A stretch of DNA of 64,000 nucleotides from an uncultured Bacteroides sp. (lineage in GTDB: Bacteria > Bacteroidota > Bacteroidia > Bacteroidales > Bacteroidaceae). Positions within the stretch are counted from its first letter, which is position 1. Every line of letters starts with the position of its first letter. Shown here piece by piece: positions 18,216 to 26,326 of the stretch. The position numbers and the translations under genes were made by a program. The notes under the pieces were generated by a model that did not search any database, was not told the origin of the DNA, and saw only the letters and a list, made by a program, of their open reading frames with translations. The stretch lies in assembly GCA_949296575.1 (NCBI GenBank), contig CASFPE010000019.1, positions 124,001-188,000 on the forward strand. The letters are read 5' to 3'.

Positions 18216-19340
18216 TCACTTCTTCACCACCTCCTTGATTTCCCGCATCAGCTTGGTGAGTTCTCCCAAATCCAGGTTGTCTTTTTCCGCTTCCTTCTGG
18301 AGCCGGGCTTCGGTGAGGTCGTGGGGCTGGTGCAGATAGTTGTCGATGATGCGGTCGATGGTCTGGCGGATTTTGGAGGCTCCTTCTGCCATGTCGGTGG
18401 ACAAACGGGCGATGGCCAACAACAAGCCTTCGATGTATTTCACGTGATGGAGCTTGTCGGTCAAGGCCACCAACTGACGCTGCGCACGGTTCATCTGGAA
18501 GATGAACGCCCATAGCAAGCCTGCGCACAAAGGCACGGGCAGATAAAACGGTATGTAGTTCGTCCACAGGGCGGAAAGGGATTCCAATTGGATGCGGTGC
18601 ATGAAGTGGCATTCATAAATGACCAACACAACCAACGTGGCGGCACTGAGCAAAGCATAAGCGGCGAAAAGGAGGTTGAGCCGGAACTTTTCGGCTTCAA
18701 AGGGAGCAGAATAGCCATTCAGCTTGTTAAAAGCCTCTTGGATATCGGTCTTCAACTGGGTTTGCGCATCTTCACGCCGCTTGCGGGCGGCATCCTCTCT
18801 TTGCATCTGCTCCAGTTGTTTTCGCACTGCGTCCAATTCGCGTACTGTTTCTTTCCGTTCCCTTTCCGCTTCTGCCTGTTGCCGGTCGCTTTGTTTGGTC
18901 TGCCTGCTCTGCTGGGCCATCAACTGCTCCAAGTCGCTTTTCTGCTTTTGCAATTCCGCTATCTGCCGTTCGTAATACTTGGTACTGTTCAGCCCGGAAG
19001 CTGAATCATGGCCTTCGTCTTCGTCATCCACCAACTGGAACATGGCACTGAACGTATGTTCCAACACGGAAACGGCCAAGCGCACTTCGCGCGATGCGGC
19101 ATCCGGGCTTTCAAGCACACGGAGGGCGTCATCAATCAGTTGGGCGGATTGCTGGATTTGGCGGACGGCGTTGAAATGCATCTTCTTGTCGTCCAACCGG
19201 CTCGTGACAATCGTGCCGACCAAGAACAAAGAGTTCAAATCCTTGTGTTTCGGTTTCAACGCTTCTATCCTGTCCAGCCAATGGCCTAATGCGCCGATGG
19301 CCTCATCGCGGTCTATCAAGTAATCTTTTGCGGCTCCCAT
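18216..19340 (-). CDS. Coiled-coil protein with two transmembrane helices, function unknown
   Basis: 374 residues, not recognised as a named family. Residues 1-125 are a soluble helical domain. Residues about 125-215 form a strongly charged coiled coil rich in Gln, Glu, Arg and Lys (QIAELQKQKSDLEQLM, ERERKETVRELDAVRKQLEQ). Two hydrophobic helices follow (LLFAAYALLSAATLVVLVIY and YLPVPLCAGLLWAFIF). A C-terminal helical region ends EIKEVVKK. The GC content is clearly higher than in the neighbouring assembly genes. It sits between a toxin-antitoxin remnant and AbiH, which suggests a cargo or defence setting, for example a membrane sensor or effector partner of AbiH. That is inference from position only. 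Confidence 0.75.
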   Translation of the reverse strand: MGAAKDYLIDRDEAIGALGHWLDRIEALKPKHKDLNSLFLVGTIVTSRLDDKKMHFNAVRQIQQSAQLIDDALRVLESPDAASREVRLAVSVLEHTFSAMFQLVDDEDEGHDSASGLNSTKYYERQIAELQKQKSDLEQLMAQQSRQTKQSDRQQAEAERERKETVRELDAVRKQLEQMQREDAARKRREDAQTQLKTDIQEAFNKLNGYSAPFEAEKFRLNLLFAAYALLSAATLVVLVIYECHFMHRIQLESLSALWTNYIPFYLPVPLCAGLLWAFIFQMNRAQRQLVALTDKLHHVKYIEGLLLAIARLSTDMAEGASKIRQTIDRIIDNYLHQPHDLTEARLQKEAEKDNLDLGELTKLMREIKEVVKK

Positions 19341-19424
19341 GCATTACATCATCCTTTTATCAAAATTCACGCTGCAAATTCTCGTTATAAATTTCATCAA
19401 CAGACACTTAGACGAATCTCTATA

Positions 19425-19604
19425 TCATTCATAAATTTCTCTCAACCGGGCAACGCAATGCTCCCGGAATTGCTCAACAGACAGGCTTCTCTCCCATTCT
19501 TCCTCGAATGCCAATGTGAAGATTCTGGCAGCAGATTGATAAAACCCTTTCCGCTTGTCAAGCAAATCAATCACCACATTTGTATCCAAGAAAACTTTTC
19601 TCAC
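19425..19604 (-). pseudogene. Truncated PIN-domain (VapC-like) toxin, 59 residues
   Basis: A GTG at 19604 overlaps the antitoxin stop (GTGA). The frame reads VRKVFLDTNVVIDLLDKRKG, the first strand of a PIN nuclease with its catalytic Asp (D7-T-N), and continues FYQSAARIFTLA. Full PIN toxins are about 125-140 residues with three more acidic residues. Here the frame passes straight into an unrelated charged tail (FEEEWERSLSVEQFREHCV) and stops at residue 59. The middle and end of the PIN domain are missing, apparently through a deletion that joined it to other sequence. It is unlikely to be an active nuclease. Confidence 0.7.
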
Positions 19605-19861
19605 GACCGATGCTTTTTCTCCAAATGTTTGTAATAAGCCTTGCGCCCATTTATGTCATCTGCTTCTATCCGGGTTCCTGCCCCCAACAGGCTACGCACA
19701 ATCTCAGGAAACGCCGCATCATCATCTTTTGAAGAACTTTTCTTCGCAAGTTGCATCAAAAAGTTTTCAATAAGAGCAACAAGATCCTTCCCCTCCACTT
19801 TCGCATAATGCTCTGCCTGTTCTACAATTTCTTTATTCAACTTGATTGTTGTGGTTGCCAT
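19601..19861 (-). CDS. DUF6364-like antitoxin of a VapBC-type pair
   Basis: 86 residues. The N-terminus MATTTIKLNKEIVEQAEHYA is a ribbon-helix-helix type start, as in antitoxins that pair with PIN toxins. A helix (LVALIENFLMQLA) and a charged tail KAYYKHLEKKHRS, which would neutralise the toxin, follow. The stop overlaps the toxin GTG by 4 nt, the usual coupling. Because the toxin is truncated, the antitoxin is now an orphan in practice, and may persist as an autoregulator or an anti-addiction factor against a related toxin elsewhere. Confidence 0.72.
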   Translation of the reverse strand: MATTTIKLNKEIVEQAEHYAKVEGKDLVALIENFLMQLAKKSSSKDDDAAFPEIVRSLLGAGTRIEADDINGRKAYYKHLEKKHRS

Positions 19862-19904
19862 AGCTATAATAATTGGTTTGATTTCTCATATTTCATATTC
19901 TTTT

Positions 19905-20137
19905 TCTTAGTTAACAAGATGACAAGGCTTCAGGAGTTTAGAGTTATGATTTGAAATCACAAATCATAATTCTGAAATCTAAAATCTTCTTGGCTTCTTT
20001 GACTTCTTGACTTCTTGATTCTTCTAAAAGTTGACAAGGCCACAAGATGACCAGTTAACAAGGATTCTTGACTTCTATATTCTGGATTCTAACTACTAAC
20101 TACCGGCTACTAACTACCGACGCGATAAACCGCGTCT
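19905..20137. repeat. Low-complexity intergenic repeats and hairpin after rmlB
   Basis: No gene is seen between the antitoxin and rmlB. The stretch has repeated short words (TTGACTTCTTGACTTCTTGA, GTTAACAAG twice, TAACTAC at 20090, 20097 and 20111). A hairpin, GACGCG-ATAAAC-CGCGTC (20119-20136), lies 1 nt past the rmlB stop. The hairpin has no T run on the minus strand, so it is not a classic terminator. Such degenerate words are usual at junctions in Bacteroidales genomes and may mark the boundary where the cargo block was inserted. Confidence 0.55.
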
Positions 20138-21259
20138 CTACTTCCCCGCATACATTTCCTCGTAGTAACGCTGGTAATCGCCGGAAGTGATGTTGTCCAC
20201 CCACGCCTGGTTGTCGAGGTACCAACGGACTGTCTTTTCAATGCCTTCCTCAAATTGCAAGCTGGGTTCCCATCCCAATTCGTTTTTCAACTTGGTGGAA
20301 TCGATGGCATACCGCATGTCATGCCCTTTGCGGTCGGCCACAAAGGTGATGAGGTCAAGGTCGGCACCTTCGGGACGCCCCAACAAATGGTCGACCGTGC
20401 GGATAACCACTTTCACGATATCGATGTTCTTCCATTCGTTGAACCCGCCGATGTTGTACGTGTCAGCCGTCTTTCCCTTGTGGAAGATGAGGTCGATGGC
20501 GCGCGCATGGTCTTCCACATAAAGCCAGTCGCGCACGTTCTCGCCTTTTCCATATACAGGAAGCGGCTTCCGATGGCAGATGTTGTTGATGAGCAAAGGA
20601 ATCAGTTTCTCCGGGAACTGGTAAGGGCCGTAATTGTTCGAGCAATTGGTGACGAGGGTCGGCATGCCGTAAGTGTCGTGGAAGGCACGCACAAAATGGT
20701 CGCTGCCGGCCTTGCTTGCCGAATAAGGCGAATGCGGATTGTATTTCGTGTACTCATGGAAGAATTCTTCCCCATACACTTTATGGGCAGAAATGGGGCT
20801 TTCCTTCCCTTCGGGGCAATTCATTTGCAAGGCACCATAGACTTCATCCGTGGAAATGTGGTAGAAACGCTTTCCTTCGTAGCCTTCGGGCAAGCTCTCC
20901 CAATACTCTTTCGCCGCTTGAAGGAGGGTGAGCGTGCCTAACACATTGGTGCGGGCAAAGATGAACGGGTCTTTGATGCTGCGGTCCACATGGCTCTCGG
21001 CTGCCAGATGGATGATGCCGTCCACACGGTATTGCCGCATGACTTCCTGCATGCTTCCGTAGTCGCAAATGTCTGCTTTCACGAAAACATAATTAGGCTT
21101 CTGTTCCACATCTTTCAGGTTAGCAAGGTTGCCTGCATAGGTCAGCTTGTCAAGGTTGATGATGCGGCTGTCCGGGTATTTGTTGACAAACAGGCGGACT
21201 ACATGGTTGCCGATGAACCCGGCGCCGCCTGTGATGACGATGTTTCGTTTGAAATCCAT
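20138..21259 (-). CDS. rmlB: dTDP-glucose 4,6-dehydratase
   Basis: 373 residues of the extended SDR family; second step of dTDP-L-rhamnose synthesis, making dTDP-4-keto-6-deoxyglucose. NAD-binding ITGGAGFIGNHVVRLF at the N-terminus, the HLAAESHVDRSI segment, catalytic ISTDEVYGAL and the YSASKAGSDHFVRA Tyr-x3-Lys pair are all present, as are NCSNNYGPYQFPEKLIPLLI and VRDWLYVEDHARAI. The ATG at 21259 is 2 nt after the rmlD stop; a longer frame would overlap rmlD. It is the last gene of an rmlACDB cluster with high GC compared with the downstream sugar-assembly genes. Confidence 0.95.
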   Translation of the reverse strand: MDFKRNIVITGGAGFIGNHVVRLFVNKYPDSRIINLDKLTYAGNLANLKDVEQKPNYVFVKADICDYGSMQEVMRQYRVDGIIHLAAESHVDRSIKDPFIFARTNVLGTLTLLQAAKEYWESLPEGYEGKRFYHISTDEVYGALQMNCPEGKESPISAHKVYGEEFFHEYTKYNPHSPYSASKAGSDHFVRAFHDTYGMPTLVTNCSNNYGPYQFPEKLIPLLINNICHRKPLPVYGKGENVRDWLYVEDHARAIDLIFHKGKTADTYNIGGFNEWKNIDIVKVVIRTVDHLLGRPEGADLDLITFVADRKGHDMRYAIDSTKLKNELGWEPSLQFEEGIEKTVRWYLDNQAWVDNITSGDYQRYYEEMYAGK

Positions 21260-21261
21260 GA

Positions 21262-22119
21262 TTATTGCTTTTTCAGTTCGTTGATGCATTTGATTAACGA
21301 GTCGCGCCAATAAGGGACAGTGACTCCGAATGTTTCTTTCACTTTGGCCTTGTCAAGCACGGAAAAATGGGGACGTTTCACTTTGCTGGGAAATTCGTCG
21401 CTGTGGCAAGGGCGGATGTCACAGGTGTTTCCGCTCAACGCGCATATTTCCTTGGCAAAGTCATACCATGAGCAAACCCCTTCGTTGCTGAAATGATAGA
21501 TGCCTTGCTTGTGGAGCTGGCCGCTTTCGATGACATAAACAATGAGGCGGGCCAAGTCGGCCGCATAGGTGGGCGTGCCAACCTGGTCGAACACCACGGA
21601 AAGGCTGTCCTTTTCCGTCGTGAGCTTTTGCATGGTCTTCACGAAATTCTTGCCGTAAGGCGAATAAAGCCAGGCCGTTCGGAAGATAAGATACGGGCAG
21701 CCTGCCCGCAGGATGCTCTGCTCGCCCGCCAGTTTGGTGATGCCATACACGCCGAGAGGGTCGGTCTCCCAATCCTCGCGGCAAGGGATGCACTGGTTGC
21801 CTTTGAACACATAATCGGTGGAAATGTGTATCAACGTGGCATTCATTTCCTTGGCGGCCAAGGCCAAGTTCTCCACCGCTTTGTTGTTGATGAGGTCGGC
21901 TGTGGCGCAGTCGTCCTCCGCCTTATCCACATTCGTGTAGGCTGCGCAGTTGACAATGGCCTGTATCTTCTGCTCGGACACCATGCAGCGCACGGCCTCA
22001 CGGTCGGTGATGTCGAGTTCGGCAATGTCGGTGAACAGATAATGGTGGGCGCTTGAAGCAGACGCGCACCGCATCTCCCGGCCAAGCTGGCCGTTGGCCC
22101 CTGTGACAAGTATGTTCAT
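21262..22119 (-). CDS. rmlD: dTDP-4-dehydrorhamnose reductase
   Basis: 285 residues of the SDR family; last step of dTDP-L-rhamnose synthesis. MNILVTGANGQLGREM carries the NADPH-binding Gly motif, followed by VNCAAYTNVDKAEDD and HISTDYVFKG. The PLGVYGITKLAGEQSI stretch has the Tyr-x3-Lys catalytic pair, and FRTAWLYSPYGKNFVKTM completes the family pattern. An in-frame ATG at 22128, overlapping the rmlC stop by ATGA, would add three residues (MNA) and is equally possible. Packed between rmlC and rmlB. Confidence 0.94.
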   Translation of the reverse strand: MNILVTGANGQLGREMRCASASSAHHYLFTDIAELDITDREAVRCMVSEQKIQAIVNCAAYTNVDKAEDDCATADLINNKAVENLALAAKEMNATLIHISTDYVFKGNQCIPCREDWETDPLGVYGITKLAGEQSILRAGCPYLIFRTAWLYSPYGKNFVKTMQKLTTEKDSLSVVFDQVGTPTYAADLARLIVYVIESGQLHKQGIYHFSNEGVCSWYDFAKEICALSGNTCDIRPCHSDEFPSKVKRPHFSVLDKAKVKETFGVTVPYWRDSLIKCINELKKQ

Positions 22120-22124
22120 GGCAT

Positions 22125-22697
22125 TCATTTATATAAATCCTCTTTGTAGTCAAACAACCAATCGGCTTCCTTGAGGCGGGGGTGATGTTTGTCCTTTTCA
22201 GACAAGATGACCTTGTCTGCCGGGATGCGCCAATCGATGCCTAAGCCGGGGTCGTCCCATGCCAACGCCCCTTCGCTTTGGGGAGCATAGAAGTTGTCGC
22301 ACTTGTATTGGAACACCACTTCAGGAGTCAATACGCTGAACCCATGGGCAAAGCCGCGCGGGATGAAGAACTGCCGGTGGTTGTCTTCCGTCAGTTCCAC
22401 CGCCACATGGCGGCCAAATGTGGGCGAACCCCGGCGGATGTCGACCGCCACATCGAGGACCGCGCCCCGGATGACCCGCACCAATTTGCTCTGCGTGTAG
22501 GGAGGCTTCTGGAAATGAAGCCCGCGCAGCACGCCATAGCTCGACTTGCTCTCGTTGTCCTGCACGAAACGCACGGTGCGAACCTGTGCATTGAAGTCGC
22601 GTTCGGACCAAGATTCAAAGAAATATCCCCGTTCGTCCCGGAACAGGCGTGGCTCAATGACGACCACTCCTTCTATGCTTGTTTTGATAACTTCCAT
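22125..22697 (-). CDS. rmlC: dTDP-4-dehydrorhamnose 3,5-epimerase
   Basis: 190-residue cupin, the normal length, third step of dTDP-L-rhamnose synthesis. It shows VVIEPRLFRDERGYFFESW, FVQDNESKSSYGVLRGLHFQ with the catalytic His of the RGLH motif, VVDIRRGSP-like VAVDIRRGSPTFG and FIPRGFAHGFSVL. The start ATG is one base after the rmlA stop, and the stop overlaps the rmlD start region, so all four rml genes are translationally close. Confidence 0.95.
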   Translation of the reverse strand: MEVIKTSIEGVVVIEPRLFRDERGYFFESWSERDFNAQVRTVRFVQDNESKSSYGVLRGLHFQKPPYTQSKLVRVIRGAVLDVAVDIRRGSPTFGRHVAVELTEDNHRQFFIPRGFAHGFSVLTPEVVFQYKCDNFYAPQSEGALAWDDPGLGIDWRIPADKVILSEKDKHHPRLKEADWLFDYKEDLYK

Positions 22698-22698
22698 G

Positions 22699-23604
22699 TC
22701 AATCCAAATTTTTCTGCCCTGTGCGTTCCACTTCTTCGATTACCTTCAGCAAATACTGCCCGTACTGGTTCTTCAACATGGGCTGTGCCAACTGCCGGAG
22801 TTTGCCTGCATCAATCCACCCTTGGCGGAAAGCGATGCCTTCCAAGCAGGCAATCTTCAGCCCCTGCCGCTTTTCGATAACCTCGATAAACGTGGAGGCT
22901 TCGCTCAAACTGTCGTGCGTGCCGGTGTCTAACCAAGCAAAACCGCGCCCCAAGGTCTGCACCTTCAGTTCGCCATCGCGCAGGAACTGCTGGTTCACCG
23001 TGGTGATTTCCAACTCGCCACGGGCAGAGGGCTTGATATGCTTGGCGATTTCCACCACTTTGTTGGGATAGAAATAAAGCCCGGTAACGGCATAATTGGA
23101 TTTAGGATGAGCCGGTTTTTCCTCAATGCTCAGGCAATTGCCTTCGCGGTCGAACTCGGCCACGCCGTAACGTTCGGGGTCGTTGACCCAATAACCGAAC
23201 ACAGTGGCCTTGCGGCCTGCTTCGGCTGTGCGGACAGCTTCTTTCAGCAAACCCGTCAACCCGGCACCATGGAAGATGTTGTCGCCCAAGACCAGGCACA
23301 CGTCATCCTTGCCGACAAACTGTTCGCCGATGATGAATGCCTGCGCCAACCCATCGGGCGAAGGCTGCTCTGCATATTCAAAACGCACCCCGTAGTCGCT
23401 GCCGTCGCCCAGCAAACGCTTGAAGCCGGGCAAATCATACGGCGTGGAAATCACCAGTATCTCACGGATGCCGGCCAGCATCAGGACCGAAATGGGGTAA
23501 TAAATCATCGGCTTGTCAAAGATAGGCAGCAATTGCTTGCTGACACCCTTTGTGATGGGGTACAGGCGCGTGCCGCTGCCCCCGGCCAACACAATTCCTT
23601 TCAT
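22699..23604 (-). CDS. rmlA: Glucose-1-phosphate thymidylyltransferase
   Basis: 301 residues, first step of dTDP-L-rhamnose synthesis (dTTP + glucose-1-P). The N-terminal nucleotidyl-transferase motif is [20 protein letters not shown], followed by [40 protein letters not shown], and [15 protein letters not shown], all standard for RmlA. It heads the rml cluster in transcription order rmlA-C-D-B. The 54-nt gap to the upstream TOPRIM-like gene has no visible terminator. Confidence 0.95.
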   Translation of the reverse strand: MKGIVLAGGSGTRLYPITKGVSKQLLPIFDKPMIYYPISVLMLAGIREILVISTPYDLPGFKRLLGDGSDYGVRFEYAEQPSPDGLAQAFIIGEQFVGKDDVCLVLGDNIFHGAGLTGLLKEAVRTAEAGRKATVFGYWVNDPERYGVAEFDREGNCLSIEEKPAHPKSNYAVTGLYFYPNKVVEIAKHIKPSARGELEITTVNQQFLRDGELKVQTLGRGFAWLDTGTHDSLSEASTFIEVIEKRQGLKIACLEGIAFRQGWIDAGKLRQLAQPMLKNQYGQYLLKVIEEVERTGQKNLD

Positions 23605-23658
23605 ATTCTTCTTATATTATATCCTTATTCAATAAAACCGCAGGCACCGGAAGCCCCG

Positions 23659-24216
23659 TCAAGCAAACAACGCTTTCAAGGATGCCGTGTCGGCAGTATA
23701 TTTATGTTCGCGCAAATAATGCAGAAGATTCGCCAAGAGGGTCATCTCAGGCACCGGGTAAAGCTCCCTGAACAACCGTTTGAAGCGCGGGTCATTCTTC
23801 GACTGCACTTGCTTGCTGGCTTCCGTGAAAGCCTTCAAGCCGGACGGCAGTCCGTATTCCTCCATGTCCACTCCGGCTTCTTTCGCGCAATCCAATATCA
23901 ACCGGTCCATAGCCGGAATGATTTGCAGGAAATAATGGTTGCATCTCGCATGCTTCAGCAAAACAATGTGCCGCGAACGGGCAATCTCGTTGCATTCGTT
24001 TTTCACGTAGGAAAGGGGACGCTTGTCTGCATCCACTATGCCAAGGGCAAAGCTGTCTTTCAATGCTTTCGAGGTGGTCATGACGCGAACCACGGTATTG
24101 CATCCTTTCTGGTGGTTTACGCCATCGGTGTCCACTTGCTTGAGGTGCAGCAATGTTTCCACCAAATTCGTGTCAATGAAGCATTCCGGCACAATATCCA
24201 AATCTTTCATGCTCAC
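23659..24216 (-). CDS. TOPRIM-like small partner of the adjacent ATPase (unknown function)
   Basis: 185 residues, no named family recognised. It begins with GTG overlapping the ATPase stop (GTGA); an ATG lies 6 nt on, at 24210. The N-terminal part has PECFIDTNLVETLL (10-23) followed by a GCNTVVRVM strand and FALGIVDADKR (57-66). This E...D-x-D order is the pattern of TOPRIM/OLD-type nuclease domains. The rest is helical (NHYFLQIIPAMDRLILDCA) with a basic C-terminal region. Together with the ATPase it forms a split OLD-like pair, a design used in several phage-defence systems (for example PARIS). TOPRIM assignment is inference. Confidence 0.65.
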   Translation of the reverse strand: MSMKDLDIVPECFIDTNLVETLLHLKQVDTDGVNHQKGCNTVVRVMTTSKALKDSFALGIVDADKRPLSYVKNECNEIARSRHIVLLKHARCNHYFLQIIPAMDRLILDCAKEAGVDMEEYGLPSGLKAFTEASKQVQSKNDPRFKRLFRELYPVPEMTLLANLLHYLREHKYTADTASLKALFA

Positions 24217-25418
24217 GCAAATGTTTCAAGGTTGAAAAACACATCCACGCCATTGTCGTAGATGTCTTGGATGTCCTGCCCGGTAGCAGCCTTCACATAA
24301 GACTTTCCTTCCTTGACGCAGGTAAAGAACAACCCGAAATCAAGGCCCGGTTCTTCCAACAACGCGGTCACGATGTACGGGCTGTGGGTGGCCATGGACA
24401 AGTTGCTGCCATGCGGGCCTTTGGTGATGCCCACCAACCAATCCATTAATCGGGCCTGCGTAGGCGGAAAAAGATTCTCTTCGGGTTCTTCCAGAAAGAT
24501 GTCGCAAAAGTGGTTGCTGCTGTAACGCGAGTATATTTCCTCGCACCTGTCGGCAGCATCTTGGCTGGCAAACGGATAAGCTACCGGCCCGAACGTTTTC
24601 AACACCCAGTCGGAAGGGGCAAACATTTTGCCCGTGGCAGGATCGGGTGTCCCCTTTTCCCGCAAGGTAGCGATTAATTCATCCTCAAACAGTTCCCTGT
24701 GCATCAGGCTCAGCAGTTTCTGGTTCTCATGTTCGCTTTTCACGCTTTCGTTCTTGTCTAACCTGTATTGCAGTTTGTCCAAGTAATGAAGATGCACAAA
24801 CAAAGGCACCAATGACTGCAAACCGCTCGATGTATTGGTGAAATCCAACTTTGTGCCATCATCCAAAGCGACACGGTCGGAATGGGAAACCGCTTCATAA
24901 TAATAAGAGACTCCCAGATTAAGCACAGGAAGCTGCCGCCTCACCGCCTTGCGCGCCACTTCCCAATCCGACATGAAATCGCGGATATTGTCGTCTGCCA
25001 GCTTTACTTCAAACCAATTGGGAACGGCAGCCACCATGTTGCGCTCCGCAGGAATGTAAGTGACTTTGGAACGAAGGTAATCCCAACGTCCCGATTTCCA
25101 TGCAAACTGGAATTCTTTCGTGGAATGGTCATACGAAAAATGCATGAAATCAGATTCATATTCCACGAACGTGTCCTTGCGGACATAGCCTTTCAACTTA
25201 TGGAAACGCACCCATTCGTCCACGAAAACATTCTTTTTTTGGAAAAACTCCGGGCTTTGAGCCAATTCTATGCGTTTCTCCACCCACGTGCAATAGCAGA
25301 TGGTTTTCAACACGCTGCTTTTGCCGGAACTCTGCGGCCCGATAAAAACATTGATTTTCTTCAAATCAATGTCCACCTCGGACAAAGGTCCCAGATTCCT
25401 TATTGTTATATGTTTCAT
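24213..25418 (-). CDS. OLD-like AAA family (AAA15/AAA21) ATPase
   Basis: 401 residues from the ATG at 25418; the longer frame adds 37 unlikely residues. ABC-type P-loop NVFIGPQSSGKSSVLKTI (23-40), NTSSGLQSLVPLFVHLHYL as signature region, Walker B with catalytic Glu in DIFLEEPEENLFPPTQ, and switch His in SMATHSPYIVTALL. No nuclease domain is fused at the C-terminus; instead the next gene encodes a TOPRIM-like protein with 4-nt overlap. The pair sits right behind the capsule antiterminator, where Bacteroides loci normally carry upxZ. Biochemical role unknown; defence or transcript-level control are both possible. Confidence 0.85.
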   Translation of the reverse strand: MKHITIRNLGPLSEVDIDLKKINVFIGPQSSGKSSVLKTICYCTWVEKRIELAQSPEFFQKKNVFVDEWVRFHKLKGYVRKDTFVEYESDFMHFSYDHSTKEFQFAWKSGRWDYLRSKVTYIPAERNMVAAVPNWFEVKLADDNIRDFMSDWEVARKAVRRQLPVLNLGVSYYYEAVSHSDRVALDDGTKLDFTNTSSGLQSLVPLFVHLHYLDKLQYRLDKNESVKSEHENQKLLSLMHRELFEDELIATLREKGTPDPATGKMFAPSDWVLKTFGPVAYPFASQDAADRCEEIYSRYSSNHFCDIFLEEPEENLFPPTQARLMDWLVGITKGPHGSNLSMATHSPYIVTALLEEPGLDFGLFFTCVKEGKSYVKAATGQDIQDIYDNGVDVFFNLETFA

Positions 25419-25449
25419 AATTCTCAAAAAAAACGGGAACAAACACCGC

Positions 25450-26037
25450 TTAAGGATTCTTGTATTCCCCGGCAGCCTCGCAATACCACCTGGGAATATG
25501 CACCATGACACCCACTGTGGACAGGACAATCACCACGTAATAACGCCCCTTATGGCGGACTAATTTGCCCCGAAGCCCGGCAAAATGGCCATGGACGACA
25601 CGCACCGGCTGGCCAGGTTTTGCTTCTGCCAAAGCGGCTGTGACATATAGAGTGCCGCGATAAGAGGGGTCGCAAACGGCACGGAACTCCGACATTTCCC
25701 GCCCTGATATGGGGGACGGAACCGACAAACCCGGCAAACGAACCAGCCAAGACGGGACAGGACAAGCCCGACACAAATCGGAAAGACGGGAAACCTTGTC
25801 GTCATACCGCACAAAAAGCAGGTTATGAATGGCCGGAACTTGCCGAACCACCGGCTTATGGCCGGCACCCATCACCTCGCGGTTCAGCATCGGGATAAAG
25901 CAATCCATCCCCAAACGGGTGAAATAATCGGCTGCCGCCTGCTCCTTGCAATGCAAAGTGCGCACAGCATACCACGTATGTTCTTCGATGCCAAAAGTTC
26001 CCATCACAATGTCATTGCCTTGTTGTGCGAAAGGCAT
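25450..26037 (-). CDS. upxY: UpxY-type transcription antiterminator (NusG paralogue)
   Basis: 195 residues from the ATG at 26037. The N-terminal NGN domain is seen in HTWYAVRTLHCKEQAAADYF and GMDCFIPML, and the C-terminal KOW domain in GQPVRVVHGHFAGLRGKLVR. UpxY proteins load on RNA polymerase and let it read through the long capsule operon, acting on their own 5' leader. It is the first gene after the operon promoter, as expected. The 26037 start is chosen because GGGGGGAAGGAAGG lies just upstream as a strong ribosome site; a second ATG at 26004 is possible. The purine-rich start site includes a G6 run. Confidence 0.9.
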   Translation of the reverse strand: MPFAQQGNDIVMGTFGIEEHTWYAVRTLHCKEQAAADYFTRLGMDCFIPMLNREVMGAGHKPVVRQVPAIHNLLFVRYDDKVSRLSDLCRACPVPSWLVRLPGLSVPSPISGREMSEFRAVCDPSYRGTLYVTAALAEAKPGQPVRVVHGHFAGLRGKLVRHKGRYYVVIVLSTVGVMVHIPRWYCEAAGEYKNP

Positions 26038-26176
26038 TGCCTTCCTTCCCCCCTTGCCTCGTGTTGTGTTGGAAAGGAGGACAGGTTGAAATGCCCGAAA
26101 GGTTTCAGCCGTCCGATGGTTTGCCGTATAAGGGGATTGCCCACAGCAAATGGCGTCGGGAGACACTAAAACAATG

Positions 26177-26208
26177 CAAAGTTACGATTTTGCGAATAAA
26201 TTTTCCAA
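26177..26208 (-). promoter_or_regulatory. Capsule operon promoter upstream of upxY
   Basis: On the minus strand TTG (26208-26206) and TAACTTTG (26184-26177) are separated by 21 nt, matching the Bacteroides -33/-7 consensus. Transcription should start near 26170, giving a leader of about 130 nt before upxY. I looked for flanking inverted repeats that would make it an invertible promoter and found none of useful length, so it appears fixed. Confidence 0.7.
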
Positions 26209-26326
26209 CTTCTTTATTGTTTTTTATCGTCACTCCCCTATTTTTCAGCAGCAATAGCCCCAGAAGATACGCCAGTGCCTATTTCCGGCCCCGCAAAATG
26301 CCAGCCAGGCACGGCGGGAAACAGCA

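Noticed and set aside
20119..20136. Terminator after rmlB
   Set aside because: The GACGCG hairpin has no T run on the minus strand; it fits a common intergenic repeat better.
23038..24261. 407-codon plus-strand frame opposite rmlA and the TOPRIM-like gene
   Set aside because: It crosses two well-supported minus-strand genes, has no family motif and reflects codon bias on the other strand.
26167..26326. Invertible (phase-variable) promoter before upxY
   Set aside because: No flanking inverted repeats of useful length and no recombinase gene were found.
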